Of a stretch of 64,000 bases of DNA, positions 1 through 8,266 are shown piece after piece. The stretch's first letter is position 1. The number at the start of each line of letters is the position of its first letter. The notes beneath the pieces are model-generated. The model was given only the letters and a program-made list of their open reading frames with translations. It made no database searches and was not told the origin of the DNA. Where the stretch lies: the NCBI GenBank assembly GCA_964610745.1, contig CAZSYL010000001.1:56542-120541 (forward strand), in the 5' to 3' direction. This DNA comes from SHLQ01 sp964610745. Its GTDB lineage: Bacteria; Actinomycetota; Acidimicrobiia; Acidimicrobiales; SHLQ01. Made by a program: the position numbers and the translations under genes.

Positions 1-318
1 AGGGGGACGTCCAAGTCGCACCGTGACCGCCGGAAAACAGACGCGCTGGATCTCGGAATCAATCGTGACCGTACCAGCGAACCAGATCCACCCGAGCGAA
101 GTTATTCGCCGGCTGAGCCCCCGTTTGAGCACAACGAACTCCGGATAGGAGAAGGCCTGTCGACCGGTGGACGCAAACGTTTCACCCAGATCGTCGAGAG
201 CAAAAAAGTAACCGGGCGCCACGCCCGCGTTCGACAACGACGCAAGCGTCCGGAAGACGTCGACGGTCGTGACCGGCTCGGCGTTCTCGAAGGCCTCGCG
301 CAGCTTCTCGAACGCCAT
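1..318 (-). CDS. N-terminal part of an unrecognised protein (runs off the left edge)
   Basis: The minus strand is open from an ATG at 316-318 to position 1, giving the first 106 residues without a stop. The protein begins MAFEKLREAF and has no obvious signal peptide or membrane helix. The visible part mixes helical stretches with a Trp/Ile-rich segment (SLGWIWFAGTV). I do not recognise the family. It lies 22 bases downstream of the ilvD stop on the same strand, so the two may be cotranscribed. The C-terminal part is outside the window. Confidence 0.55.
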   Translation of the reverse strand, partial: MAFEKLREAFENAEPVTTVDVFRTLASLSNAGVAPGYFFALDDLGETFASTGRQAFSYPEFVVLKRGLSRRITSLGWIWFAGTVTIDSEIQRVCFPAVTVRLGRPP

Positions 319-340
319 ATGCTGCCCTATCCGCGTCGCA

Positions 341-2191
341 TCATCGTCGCAGTTGCGACACGTCGCGCACAGCGCCTCGGTCGGCCGAAGTGGTCATGGC
401 GGCATAGGCCTGCAGTGCTTGGCTCACCACGCGATCACGGTCGACGGGCGTGTATGCGTCCTCCCCGCGTTCCTCTTGTGCGTGACGGCGTTCGGCCAGC
501 ACGTCGTAGGGAACATCGAGGGTGATCGAGCGATGCGGAATGTCGAAGGTGATCATGTCGCCATCTTCGACGAGCGCGATCAGTCCGCCATCGGCAGCTT
601 CTGGAGAACAGTGTCCGACCGACAGGCCCGATGTTCCCCCCGAGAAGCGTCCGTCGGTGAGGAGCGCACAAACGTCGCCGAGGCCACGACTCTTGATGTA
701 CGTCGTCGGGTACAGCATCTCCTGCATACCCGGGCCACCCTTGGGTCCCTCGTAGCGCACGACGATGACGTCGCCCGCCTGTGCTTCTTCGAGCACGCCC
801 ACCATCGCGTCTTCTTGTGACTCATAGACACGGGCGGGACCGCTGAACTTCCAGATCGATTCGTCGACGCCCGCAGTCTTGACGATGCAACCGTCTTCGG
901 CGAGATTGCCAAAGAGCACGGCGAGTCCGCCTTCTTCGGAGTAGGCGTGCTCAGCATCTCGGATACACCCGTTCGAACGATCGTCATCGAGGGTGTCCCA
1001 GCGGGTTGCCTGGCTGAATGCGACCTGAGTTGGAATTCCCGCTGGGCCTGCACGCCAGAAGGTCTTGACCTCTTCGGACGGATCGAGCGCGATGTCCCAT
1101 TGGTTGAGCGCCTCATTCCAGTCGTTCGCGTGGATCAGCGATGTCGAAGTATCGATGATTCCGCCTCGGGCCAGTTCGCCCATGATCGCAGGGATACCGC
1201 CGGCTCGATGCACATCCTCGACGTGGTACTGCTCGACCGATGGTGCAACCTTGCACAAGTTCGGCACCCGGCGGCTCAGCTCGTCGATGTCGCTCATGGT
1301 GAAATCGACTTCGCCCTCTTCGGCCGCGGCGAGCAAGTGGAGGATCGTGTTTGTCGACCCGCCCATCGCAATATCGAGTGCCATGGCGTTGGTGAATGCG
1401 GTCTTGGTGGCGACGCTGCGCGGCAGGACCGAGTCGTCACCCTTTTCGTAGTAGCGCTTCGAGATGTCGACGATAAGGCGGCCCGCCTCGAGGAACAGCC
1501 GTTCGCGGTCCGCGTGCGTGGCGAGCGTCGTGCCGTTGCCGGGTAGCGACAAGCCGAGCGCTTCGGTCAGGCAGTTCATCGAGTTCGCAGTGAACATGCC
1601 AGAGCAGGAACCGCAGGTTGGGCAGGCGGAACGCTCGATGTTGAGCACGTCATCGTCGCTGACCCGAGTGTCGGCGGCCTTCATCATCGCGTCGACAAGG
1701 TCGACCTTGACCTCAACGCCAGCGAGTTTGGTCTTGCCCGCTTCCATTGGACCACCTGAGACAAAGACCGCTGGAACATTGAGTCGCATCGCGGCCATGA
1801 GCATTCCTGGCGTGATCTTGTCGCAATTCGAGATGCAGACGATGGCGTCGGCTTTGTGGCCGTTGACCATGTACTCGACGGCGTCCGCGATGAGCTCACG
1901 ACTCGGGAGGCTGTAGAGCATCCCGGAGTGACCCATTGCAATACCGTCGTCGACGGCGATCGTGTTGAACTCTTTGGCTACGCCGCCGGCGGCTTCGATC
2001 TCCCGAGCGACGAGTTGGCCCATGTCCTTCAGGTGCACGTGGCCAGGAACGAACTGGGTGAAGCTGTTCGCCACTGCAATGATCGGCTTGTTGTCGAAGT
2101 CTTCGTCGGTCATGCCGGTCGCACGCCAGAGCGCCCGTGCGCCCGCCATGTTGCGACCACCGGTTGATTCGTGTGAGCGATAGTTGGCCAT
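341..2191 (-). CDS. ilvD: Dihydroxy-acid dehydratase
   Basis: This 616-residue protein is a full-length dihydroxy-acid dehydratase, which converts 2,3-dihydroxy-3-methylbutanoate (or the methylpentanoate) to the 2-keto acid in valine, isoleucine and leucine synthesis. The family signatures are plain: an N-terminal MANYRSHESTGGRNMAGARA segment, SNCDKITPGM holding an Fe-S ligand Cys, ACPTCGSCSGMFTANSMNCL with further ligand Cys residues, and GRFSGG near the C-terminus. The enzyme is cytoplasmic and uses an Fe-S cluster and Mg2+. The start gives the standard N-terminus. The next gene upstream on this strand is a winged-helix regulator 9 bases away, and no other ilv gene is in the window. Confidence 0.97.
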   Translation of the reverse strand: MANYRSHESTGGRNMAGARALWRATGMTDEDFDNKPIIAVANSFTQFVPGHVHLKDMGQLVAREIEAAGGVAKEFNTIAVDDGIAMGHSGMLYSLPSRELIADAVEYMVNGHKADAIVCISNCDKITPGMLMAAMRLNVPAVFVSGGPMEAGKTKLAGVEVKVDLVDAMMKAADTRVSDDDVLNIERSACPTCGSCSGMFTANSMNCLTEALGLSLPGNGTTLATHADRERLFLEAGRLIVDISKRYYEKGDDSVLPRSVATKTAFTNAMALDIAMGGSTNTILHLLAAAEEGEVDFTMSDIDELSRRVPNLCKVAPSVEQYHVEDVHRAGGIPAIMGELARGGIIDTSTSLIHANDWNEALNQWDIALDPSEEVKTFWRAGPAGIPTQVAFSQATRWDTLDDDRSNGCIRDAEHAYSEEGGLAVLFGNLAEDGCIVKTAGVDESIWKFSGPARVYESQEDAMVGVLEEAQAGDVIVVRYEGPKGGPGMQEMLYPTTYIKSRGLGDVCALLTDGRFSGGTSGLSVGHCSPEAADGGLIALVEDGDMITFDIPHRSITLDVPYDVLAERRHAQEERGEDAYTPVDRDRVVSQALQAYAAMTTSADRGAVRDVSQLRR

Positions 2192-2200
2192 ATTCGAATT

Positions 2201-2551
2201 CTAGGGTAGTGCCACCTCGTTGACCTCGGTCGGCGCGTCCTGGTCGGCTCCTCCGTTCGGTGGAGATGGCTGGAGTAACCCTTGAAGTGCTTCTGCGTGA
2301 GCGTTGAGTGCAATCGCACCTTCGCTGGTCATGGCAAACCAGGAGGTCCGGGTCTTGCCCTTCCCCGTCCGAGTTGAGGTGGCATAGCCCGCGTCGGTAA
2401 GCACCTTCAGCTGCTTCGAAAGGTCGGAGTCACTCAGCTGCAGCTGGTCACGAAGATAGCCAAACTCCACCTTCTTCGCTGCCGACAGGATTCCCATTGC
2501 GGCCAACCGCTTCGGCACAGTGAGGTGTGGGTCGAGGTCTTCGAGGCTCAT
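2201..2551 (-). CDS. Small winged-helix transcriptional regulator
   Basis: This 116-residue protein starts MSLEDLDPHLTVPKRLAAMG. The ATG at 2549-2551 overlaps the stop of the upstream membrane-protein gene (ATGA); a longer reading would run into that gene. The helices, then LSKQLKVLTDAGY as recognition helix and a basic wing (STRTGKGKTRTSW), match the winged-helix MarR/ArsR-like domain often annotated as winged helix DNA-binding. No metal-binding Cys or His motif is seen. Translational coupling to the membrane protein suggests they act together, as regulator plus membrane partner pairs often do. The inverted repeats at 3095-3129 are a plausible target. Confidence 0.8.
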   Translation of the reverse strand: MSLEDLDPHLTVPKRLAAMGILSAAKKVEFGYLRDQLQLSDSDLSKQLKVLTDAGYATSTRTGKGKTRTSWFAMTSEGAIALNAHAEALQGLLQPSPPNGGADQDAPTEVNEVALP

Positions 2552-3006
2552 GAGCCGACCAACTGAACTCGTCGACGTTTCAGCATCAGTCGTTGCACCG
2601 AGAAGACCGCTACGGTGAACGCGAATCCAACGATTGCCCCCACTGGGGCGAGTTCGAAGCCCAACCATTCTGGGCGAAGAACAGCAACGACCCAGTACGC
2701 CGCAGCTGTGCCGAGTGCGATCAGGTTCGACATGAGTCGCCGTCGGCCTAAACGAGCACCGGCCAGCGGTTCGATTCGCCGGCTTTGCACCTCGTGGAAA
2801 GAGATGACAGCGCTGATCAGGGGCCCAACGACACTACCGAGCGGAAAATCACCGCTGAAGAACAAGGCGAATGAAGTGAACATGACCGCTGTCGCAGGAA
2901 CCTGCCACCACGGTCCAGCATCGAAGAACAAGTCCGCTCGAGCTGTTGACTGAGCCCGACCCAGCGCTGCAAGTGCCGCCTCGGGATCTACGTTGCCCAC
3001 ACTCAC
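2548..3006 (-). CDS. Four-helix membrane protein, partner of winged-helix regulator
   Basis: This 152-residue protein has four likely membrane helices: after WWQVP, around PLGSVVGPLISAVI, at NLIALGTAAAYWVVAVL, and at APVGAIVGFAFTVAVF. It ends in a basic tail (LMLKRRRVQL). The start is a GTG at 3004-3006. Its stop overlaps the start of the winged-helix regulator gene by four bases, indicating one transcript. I do not recognise a specific family. Small membrane proteins paired with such regulators are common in Actinobacteria and are usually of unknown function. Confidence 0.75.
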   Translation of the reverse strand: MSVGNVDPEAALAALGRAQSTARADLFFDAGPWWQVPATAVMFTSFALFFSGDFPLGSVVGPLISAVISFHEVQSRRIEPLAGARLGRRRLMSNLIALGTAAAYWVVAVLRPEWLGFELAPVGAIVGFAFTVAVFSVQRLMLKRRRVQLVGS

Positions 3007-3094
3007 GTCGCAGCCACCCGACGTCTATCGGCAAGTCGGCCAAGGCCAACTCGCATCCACGAGATCTGCCCGTTGTGTTGAGTCTCGTTTGTAT

Positions 3095-3129
3095 TTTCCA
3101 TACTGGAAACTTACCCATAACTTTCCAGT
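3095..3129. promoter_or_regulatory. Cluster of TTTCCA/TGGAAA inverted repeats, candidate operator
   Basis: Three half-sites lie in the 178-base gap between divergent genes. TTTCCA (3095-3100) and TGGAAA (3104-3109) form an inverted repeat with a 3-base spacer. ACTGGAAA (3102-3109) and TTTCCAGT (3122-3129) form another with a 12-base spacer. The local sequence is AT-rich compared with the surroundings. The arrangement suits a dimeric winged-helix regulator, most simply the one encoded at 2201-2551. It could control both the membrane protein/regulator operon and the nucleoside hydrolase. The repeat is visible; the assignment is inference. Confidence 0.5.
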
Positions 3130-3184
3130 TCGTCAAGTACAAGTTGTTGTCCATCTTCTCGAGGTTCGGTACTAGGTTCAACGG

Positions 3185-4114
3185 ATGCGTAAGTTCCTGA
3201 TCGATACCGACACCGCTAGCGACGACGCGGTGGCCATGTGTATGGCATTCCGCCATCCCGACATCGACGTCGTTGCGTGCACGGTCGTGGCAGGCAATGT
3301 GCCGCTCGATCAGGCTGTGCAAAACGCGTTGTATACCGGCGAGCTTTGTGGCGCTGATGTACCGATCTACGCCGGCGCCCCGGGCCCGATGCTTCGGGAC
3401 CTCGGCACAGCTCAGGACGTACACGGCGAAGACGGGTTGGGCGACATTGGCCTGCCCCTATCGGGCCGCACGCCTGCGGTTGGCTGGGGTCCCCAGGTCA
3501 TCATCGATACGATTCGCGCTCACCCTGGCGAGATAACCCTCGTTGCGATCGGTCCACTCACCAACGTGGCCATAGCGTTGCTGATGGCACCCGATATCGC
3601 GACGCTCGTCGAACGGGTGGTGATCATGGGCGGGACGGGAGAACATGGTCCCGGTAACGTCTCCCCGAGCGCTGAGTTCAACTTCTGGGTCGACCCCGAA
3701 GCAGTGCGCGTCGTGCTGCGCTCTGGAATGCCCCTCGAATTCGTTGGCTGGGACATCTCCATCACCAGCGCGGTTGTGACGAACGAACGCCAGGACCAAC
3801 TCCGGTCGCTCGGCGAGCTCGGCAACTTCGCCGTCGATATTCAAGCCACCCTCCAGAACTATGCATGGGAGGAGACGAGACTGGCCGGGCCAGACTTCCC
3901 TGACCCGATCGCGATGGCACACGCGATCGACCCGTCGCCTGCGACGATGGAACATCTCGGCGTCGATATCGCAATCGGCCCTGAACCCATGCGCGGCACG
4001 ATCATCGTCGACCACTACGGGTTCGCGCAGATTCCAAAGAACGTGCACGTTGTTGCGGACTATCCAGAGGACGCGTTCTTCACCATGCTCTACGACCTGC
4101 TCGGCGACCGTTAG
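3185..4114 (+). CDS. Inosine-uridine type nucleoside hydrolase
   Basis: This 309-residue protein belongs to the IUNH family, which hydrolyses the N-glycosidic bond of ribonucleosides for salvage. The Ca2+-binding DxDxxxDD motif is at residues 7-14 (DTDTASDD). The block MGGTGEHGPGNVSPSAEFNF and a later WVDPEA also fit the family. The length is typical. One oddity is that the segment which usually reads HDPLA reads FPDPIAMAHAIDP here, so the canonical catalytic His before Asp-Pro is a Pro; substrate class cannot be read from sequence. It diverges from the regulator operon across the inverted-repeat region and may be controlled by it. Confidence 0.9.
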   Translation: MRKFLIDTDTASDDAVAMCMAFRHPDIDVVACTVVAGNVPLDQAVQNALYTGELCGADVPIYAGAPGPMLRDLGTAQDVHGEDGLGDIGLPLSGRTPAVGWGPQVIIDTIRAHPGEITLVAIGPLTNVAIALLMAPDIATLVERVVIMGGTGEHGPGNVSPSAEFNFWVDPEAVRVVLRSGMPLEFVGWDISITSAVVTNERQDQLRSLGELGNFAVDIQATLQNYAWEETRLAGPDFPDPIAMAHAIDPSPATMEHLGVDIAIGPEPMRGTIIVDHYGFAQIPKNVHVVADYPEDAFFTMLYDLLGDR

Positions 4115-4124
4115 GGCACTCCGG

Positions 4125-4304
4125 TTAGTCGAGGTGGCCGTTCATGCGACGGAACTTCTCGTCGAGGTCTTGAGCCTCGACGCGCGCCATTTTGGCGAAG
4201 CTGGCCTCGACCAGCTGTTGGAGGAGCCGGTTCAGGGCTACGCCGCCGAGCGTGAGGGAAATTGCCAACAACATCATCGCCGCCACGAACTCGATCAGCA
4301 TCAT
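4125..4304 (-). CDS. Small single-helix membrane protein
   Basis: A possible 59-residue protein starts at ATG 4302-4304 (MMLIEFVAAMMLLAISLTLGG). It has one hydrophobic helix followed by a charged amphipathic helix rich in Glu, Lys and Arg (VEAQDLDEKFRRM). I do not recognise it. It is convergent with the nucleoside hydrolase, ten bases past that stop, and lies downstream of the serine protease on the same strand. The region upstream of its start is unusually AT-rich. Coding is plausible but not proven; a longer in-frame start at 4397 would add a non-hydrophobic N-terminus and looks less likely. Confidence 0.4.
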   Translation of the reverse strand: MMLIEFVAAMMLLAISLTLGGVALNRLLQQLVEASFAKMARVEAQDLDEKFRRMNGHLD

Positions 4305-4359
4305 GCTTTTGTTATCGGTCCGTAATGAAAAAGTTAAACAACCTTTTTTGAGTATTTCG

Positions 4360-5067
4360 TCACTGTTCGGCTGACAAGCGAGACCGAGAAGAATCACACA
4401 CCCACCTTTGATGGGCGGCGTTGGTCACGAAATTCTCGATCACCGAGCTCGCGGTGGCGAATCCGCGCTGCGGATCGTCGGTGGTGTGTCCAAAGATCAC
4501 GCCGAGCAACACCCCGTCGGTGCTCCACACACCTGCGCCGCTATCTCCATCGGTGCTGACGAGATCGAGCGAGAACGCCTCCCGTTCGTGGCGTTCTGAG
4601 CCCAGTACCTCCTGGATCCGGATCGGGCGGACCTCGACGATCGATGTCGTCATGTCCACACCGACATCGGCAGCCTGGCTCGTGGACACGACGACCTCCT
4701 CGCCGATAACAGCCTGACCGTAGAGAAGTGTTCCCTGCTGATCGGGTACATCAGGTGCGGTCAGCTCCACGAGCCCCAGGTCGTTCTCGACGTCGAGAGC
4801 TACAACAGAGCCAGCGAACGGGGCACCGTCGACCACGACGTCTATCCGATCGCTCTGACCCACGACGTGCCCAGATACGAGCACTCGTCCATCGTCGAGA
4901 ATGATGCCCGTCCCCGCCGTTTCTTCAGCGAAGCCGCATCCGCTGACCGAAATCGGAACGGTCCGCTCCGATGGAATGAGGCCCACGACCGCCTCATCGG
5001 TGGTCGCGCTCCTCGCGCACGAGGTCGCGAGGAGCCCCACGGCCAAGAGAGCCATGACGAACCTCAT
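4360..5067 (-). CDS. Trypsin-like serine protease, probable lipoprotein
   Basis: From ATG 5065-5067 this 235-residue protein begins MRFVMALLAVGLLATSC, a signal peptide with a lipobox whose Cys is residue 17, so it is probably anchored outside the membrane. The rest is a chymotrypsin-fold peptidase. It has a His in VSGHVVG, an Asp in VENDLGLVEL and the nucleophile Ser in TDGDSGAGVW, in the expected order. There is no PDZ domain, unlike HtrA/DegP. The start was chosen because it lies one base after the stop of the upstream membrane-protein gene and exposes the signal peptide; the longer reading does not. The substrate is unknown. Confidence 0.82.
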   Translation of the reverse strand: MRFVMALLAVGLLATSCARSATTDEAVVGLIPSERTVPISVSGCGFAEETAGTGIILDDGRVLVSGHVVGQSDRIDVVVDGAPFAGSVVALDVENDLGLVELTAPDVPDQQGTLLYGQAVIGEEVVVSTSQAADVGVDMTTSIVEVRPIRIQEVLGSERHEREAFSLDLVSTDGDSGAGVWSTDGVLLGVIFGHTTDDPQRGFATASSVIENFVTNAAHQRWVCDSSRSRLSAEQ

Positions 5068-5068
5068 G

Positions 5069-5506
5069 TCAGCCAATGATTGCCTGCATGTCCTGCTCAC
5101 AGGACTTCGGCACGGTGTAGACCTGGCCATCGATCGACCAATCTGTGGCCAACATCGTATTTCCAGACGAGCTGATCTGGCTTGCGGTGAGATCATCTCT
5201 GATCACCCGACGGGCCACCCGTCGAATAGGTGATCCCGCAAAGAGCACGAGAGACTCCGCTGTTCGAGCCAGTACGAAATACCGGGTCGATGAGCCGGCA
5301 GCGACAAGCGCCAGCAGAAACGCGATCGCGGCAAGATCGGCGGTATCGAAGTCAAACAGTTGACCAATGAGCAGGACCGCAACGGCCGTGCCCACGACAA
5401 AAGCCAACCAGAGGTGGTGACGCCGCCACATATAGACAGCGTTCTCGACCTTCTCGTCATCACCGAGGAGGTCTTGAGCGGAACGAAGGAGCAATGCTCG
5501 TCTCAC
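5069..5506 (-). CDS. Two-helix membrane protein of unknown function
   Basis: This 145-residue protein starts with GTG at 5504-5506, behind a GGAG ribosome site. Two adjacent hydrophobic helices (WLAFVVGTAVAVLLIGQL and LAAIAFLLALVAAGSS) are followed by a soluble C-terminal half with TDWSIDGQVYTVPKSC, which looks beta-rich. I do not recognise the family; the layout of two helices then a small beta domain recalls PH-like bacterial membrane proteins, but that is weak. It is one base upstream of the lipoprotein protease gene, so they almost certainly share a transcript and may act at the same surface. Confidence 0.65.
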   Translation of the reverse strand: MRRALLLRSAQDLLGDDEKVENAVYMWRRHHLWLAFVVGTAVAVLLIGQLFDFDTADLAAIAFLLALVAAGSSTRYFVLARTAESLVLFAGSPIRRVARRVIRDDLTASQISSSGNTMLATDWSIDGQVYTVPKSCEQDMQAIIG

Positions 5507-5539
5507 GCCACTATCTCCAACACGTCCGTCATGCCATAC

Positions 5540-5583
5540 AGGATGGGCCGAATCGTCGCCCTGTGCGCGATTCGGCCCGTCCT
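5540..5583. terminator. Long GC-rich hairpin downstream of the TRAP operon
   Basis: GGGCCGAATCG (5545-5555) pairs perfectly with CGATTCGGCCC (5568-5578) around a 12-base loop. AGGA (5540-5543) with TCCT (5580-5583) and one G-T pair extend the stem to 16 pairs. It lies just past the dctP stop on the minus strand and upstream of the next gene. It has no U tract, as is common in Actinobacteria. A terminator or mRNA-stabilising structure for the TRAP operon is the simplest reading. Confidence 0.65.
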
Positions 5584-5603
5584 GATGGAAGGGGAACTAG
5601 TGA

Positions 5604-6866
5604 CTAGAGGTCGCCAGACAGTTGGTTCAACATCGACAGCTCGGCGGTGCCATGCCACTGACCGACCGCGTCGCGGTACTCACGCCATGGGCCGAGGATT
5701 GCTGCAAAGTCCGGATCGGCTGCCGCAAATTCATCCAACAAGCCCTCGGTGGTCTCCCGCGCTGCGTCCATGACGTCTTGGGGGAACTCGCGAAGCTGCA
5801 CACCCTGATCGATGAGTTCTTGGAGTGCAATTGGTTGCACACGGTCATAGAACATCATCGTGTCGAGGTACGACAGCTTGCCGGCCAGTTCGAGTGCCGT
5901 CTGGAAGGCCGGTGGCAGAGCGTTGAACGCATCGAGATCGACGAACACGTCGAGCGCTGCACCCGGCTCCCACCAACCTGGGAAGTAGTAGAACTCGCCG
6001 GCTTCGCCGAGACCGAGGTTGTTGTCGTCGAAGGGACCAACGAACTCTGCTGCGTCGATTGCACCGGTCTGCAATGCCTGGGCGATTTCGCCCGCTGCCA
6101 GAACCTGTGCGTTTACTCCCAGCTCACTCATTACCGCGCCGCCCATGCCTGGGATACGCATCGTGAGACCTTGAAGGTCATCGAGCGAGTTAATCTCGCG
6201 GTTGAAGAAGCCACCCATCTGGGCACCGGTGCTACCAGCCGGGAAGTTGATGAGGTTGAAGTTCTCTGCGTAGTAGGCGCGCAGCGTTGAAAGGCCACCG
6301 TTCTCCCAGAGCCATGATGCCTGCTGGCGGAACGTCAATCCGAATGGGATCGCGGTTCCAAAGAGCCATGGCTCGCCGAGGCCACGGAAGAAGTACGAGG
6401 CCGTGTGACCTGCCTGTACAGCGCCCGCCTGGATGACGTCGATGACTTCCAGGCCGCCGGCGAGGTCGCCAGCCTGGAAGGTGTTGATGGTGAAGTTGCC
6501 TCCGGTGAGCAGACCAACGTTGCGGGCAAACGCGAGCGCACCCGAGTTGTTGTCTTCTGCGCCGAACAGCGTCGAGAGGCCAGCTGGCCAACTCGTCGTC
6601 ATATCCCACTCGACCGTCTCGCCGTCCTGAGCATCGAGCTCAAGTGGTGCGGCTGATGTCGACGCACTTCCGTCTTCGGCCGCCGTTGCAGCCGTCGTGT
6701 CCGGGCTCTCGCCTCCTGCATTGTCCGTTGCGTCGCTTGCGCACGCTGCCAGAACCGCACTGCCACCGAGAGCTCCGGCGACCGTCAGGCCTGATTTTGC
6801 GAGAAATGAACGACGCCCAGCGCTAGTACTGAGATCGTCTTCCCCTTCGATGATGTCTTCTTCCAC
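5604..6866 (-). CDS. dctP: TRAP transporter substrate-binding lipoprotein
   Basis: This 420-residue protein is the extracytoplasmic solute receptor of a TRAP transporter. The N-terminus carries a twin-arginine motif (RRSFLAK, residues 18-24), a hydrophobic helix and a lipobox VLAAC with Cys42, so it is a Tat-exported lipoprotein. A Thr/Ser/Ala-rich linker follows, then the DctP fold. Recognisable blocks are SWPAG, GAVQAGHTASYFF, NFPAGSTGAQMGGFFNREI, LQGLTMRIPG and EFVGPFDD. These resemble the receptor group annotated as mannitol/chloroaromatic type, whose true ligands are mostly carboxylic acids, 2-oxo acids or lactate. It is the last gene of a three-gene operon. Confidence 0.92.
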   Translation of the reverse strand: MEEDIIEGEDDLSTSAGRRSFLAKSGLTVAGALGGSAVLAACASDATDNAGGESPDTTAATAAEDGSASTSAAPLELDAQDGETVEWDMTTSWPAGLSTLFGAEDNNSGALAFARNVGLLTGGNFTINTFQAGDLAGGLEVIDVIQAGAVQAGHTASYFFRGLGEPWLFGTAIPFGLTFRQQASWLWENGGLSTLRAYYAENFNLINFPAGSTGAQMGGFFNREINSLDDLQGLTMRIPGMGGAVMSELGVNAQVLAAGEIAQALQTGAIDAAEFVGPFDDNNLGLGEAGEFYYFPGWWEPGAALDVFVDLDAFNALPPAFQTALELAGKLSYLDTMMFYDRVQPIALQELIDQGVQLREFPQDVMDAARETTEGLLDEFAAADPDFAAILGPWREYRDAVGQWHGTAELSMLNQLSGDL

Positions 6867-6928
6867 TTTCTCCCCCTCCTAGGGTTGTTTGAATACGCCG
6901 TAGGGCGCATGCACTGACGACAATCCGG

Positions 6929-8260
6929 TCAAACGAGCCACGTTGCGATTCCGGGGATGAACGCTACGAGCAGCAGCGCGAACCCCTGAAGGAACATGAA
7001 CGGGATGGCTCCCTTGTGGATGTCGGCGGTTTTCACTTCCGGCGGCGCCACGCTCTGCAAATAGAAGAGCGAGAAACCGACCGGCGGCGAGATAAAGGCC
7101 ATGTTGAGGTTAATGGCCATAAGAACGGTGAACCAGATGAACTCTTCCTCGGTGAAGTTCAGTGCGAGCATCGCTGGCACGAAAATCGGCACCACGATGA
7201 AGGTGATTTCGAGAAACTCGAGGTTGATTCCGAGAATGAAGACGGCGATCATCGCGACGATGACGAAGCCGGTCTTGCCACCACCGATTCCTGACAGCCA
7301 GGCCGTTGCTTGTTCCTGACCGCCTAGGCCTTCGAAGACCACGCTGAAGAACGACGAAGCAAAGAGCAGCGTCATGACCAGGATCGTGATGTTCGCGGTG
7401 GACTTCGCAGACGCCCAAAGCATGTCTCGGCCGAGCGAACGATTGAACAGCGCGAGCAACATCGCACCGAGCGCACCGACCGCCCCTGACTCGGACGGTG
7501 TCGCAATACCGGCAAAGATCGAGCCGAGCACGGCACCGATGAGCAGGAGTGGAGGCACAACTGCAGACATCGTCTCCTTCAGCAGTGCCGAACCGCGCAT
7601 CGATCGCTCTTCGGGTGGCAGCGCAGGTGCTGCCTCGGGCCGGATGAATGCAACGAAGAGCGCATAGGCCACATACAGACCAGCACACAACAGACCAGGG
7701 AGTAGGGCTCCGCGGAAGAGGCCGAGGATGGAGATGTTCATTTGCTGGGCGAGCAGGATGAGCACGAGCGATGGAGGCACGAGCTGGGCCAGCGTGCCCG
7801 ACGCCACGATGGCTCCGGTTGCCAGCTTGTGGTCATAGCCGAGGCGCACCATCGTCGGCAACGACAAGATGCCCATCACGATGACCGTTGCAGCCACGAC
7901 ACCGGTAGCGGCAGCAAGGAGCGTGCCGACGATGATTACCGCCGCAGCGACACCGCCGCGCAGTGGTCCCATCAACATGCCAACCGTTGTGAGTAATCGT
8001 TCAGCCAGTCCCGATTTCTCGAGAATCGCGCCCATTAACACAAAGAACGGCACCGCGAGCAGTGTCTGATCACTGACGGCGCTGAACCAGTTCGAGGGCA
8101 GCAGGTTGAGCCTCCCCGGCTCAAACGTGTCTGTCAGGTCTCCCAACACAGAAAAGACCAGCCCGGTGACACCGAACGAGAACGCCACGTTGTAACCGAT
8201 AAGGATCATGATCATAAAGATCACGAACATTGAAAGTGCGAAGAATACGCCTAGGTCCAT
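6929..8260 (-). CDS. dctM: TRAP transporter large permease subunit
   Basis: This 443-residue protein is almost entirely hydrophobic, with about a dozen membrane helices, and is the ion-coupled transport subunit of a TRAP system. The family features are MDLGVFFALSMFVIFMIMI at the start, PFFVLMGAILEKSG, the conserved ATGVVAATVIVMG segment, GTLAQLVPPSLVLIL and ATPSESGAVGALGA. The length is normal for DctM. It lies seven bases after dctQ and 62 bases before dctP. It should form the membrane complex with DctQ and take substrate from the DctP lipoprotein in a Na+-driven manner. Confidence 0.94.
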   Translation of the reverse strand: MDLGVFFALSMFVIFMIMILIGYNVAFSFGVTGLVFSVLGDLTDTFEPGRLNLLPSNWFSAVSDQTLLAVPFFVLMGAILEKSGLAERLLTTVGMLMGPLRGGVAAAVIIVGTLLAAATGVVAATVIVMGILSLPTMVRLGYDHKLATGAIVASGTLAQLVPPSLVLILLAQQMNISILGLFRGALLPGLLCAGLYVAYALFVAFIRPEAAPALPPEERSMRGSALLKETMSAVVPPLLLIGAVLGSIFAGIATPSESGAVGALGAMLLALFNRSLGRDMLWASAKSTANITILVMTLLFASSFFSVVFEGLGGQEQATAWLSGIGGGKTGFVIVAMIAVFILGINLEFLEITFIVVPIFVPAMLALNFTEEEFIWFTVLMAINLNMAFISPPVGFSLFYLQSVAPPEVKTADIHKGAIPFMFLQGFALLLVAFIPGIATWLV

Positions 8261-8266
8261 GCTGAC

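Noticed and set aside
4328..4349. AAAAAG facing CTTTTT as an intrinsic terminator
   Set aside because: The stem is six A/T-rich pairs without a GC part; it is more likely simply AT-rich promoter sequence.
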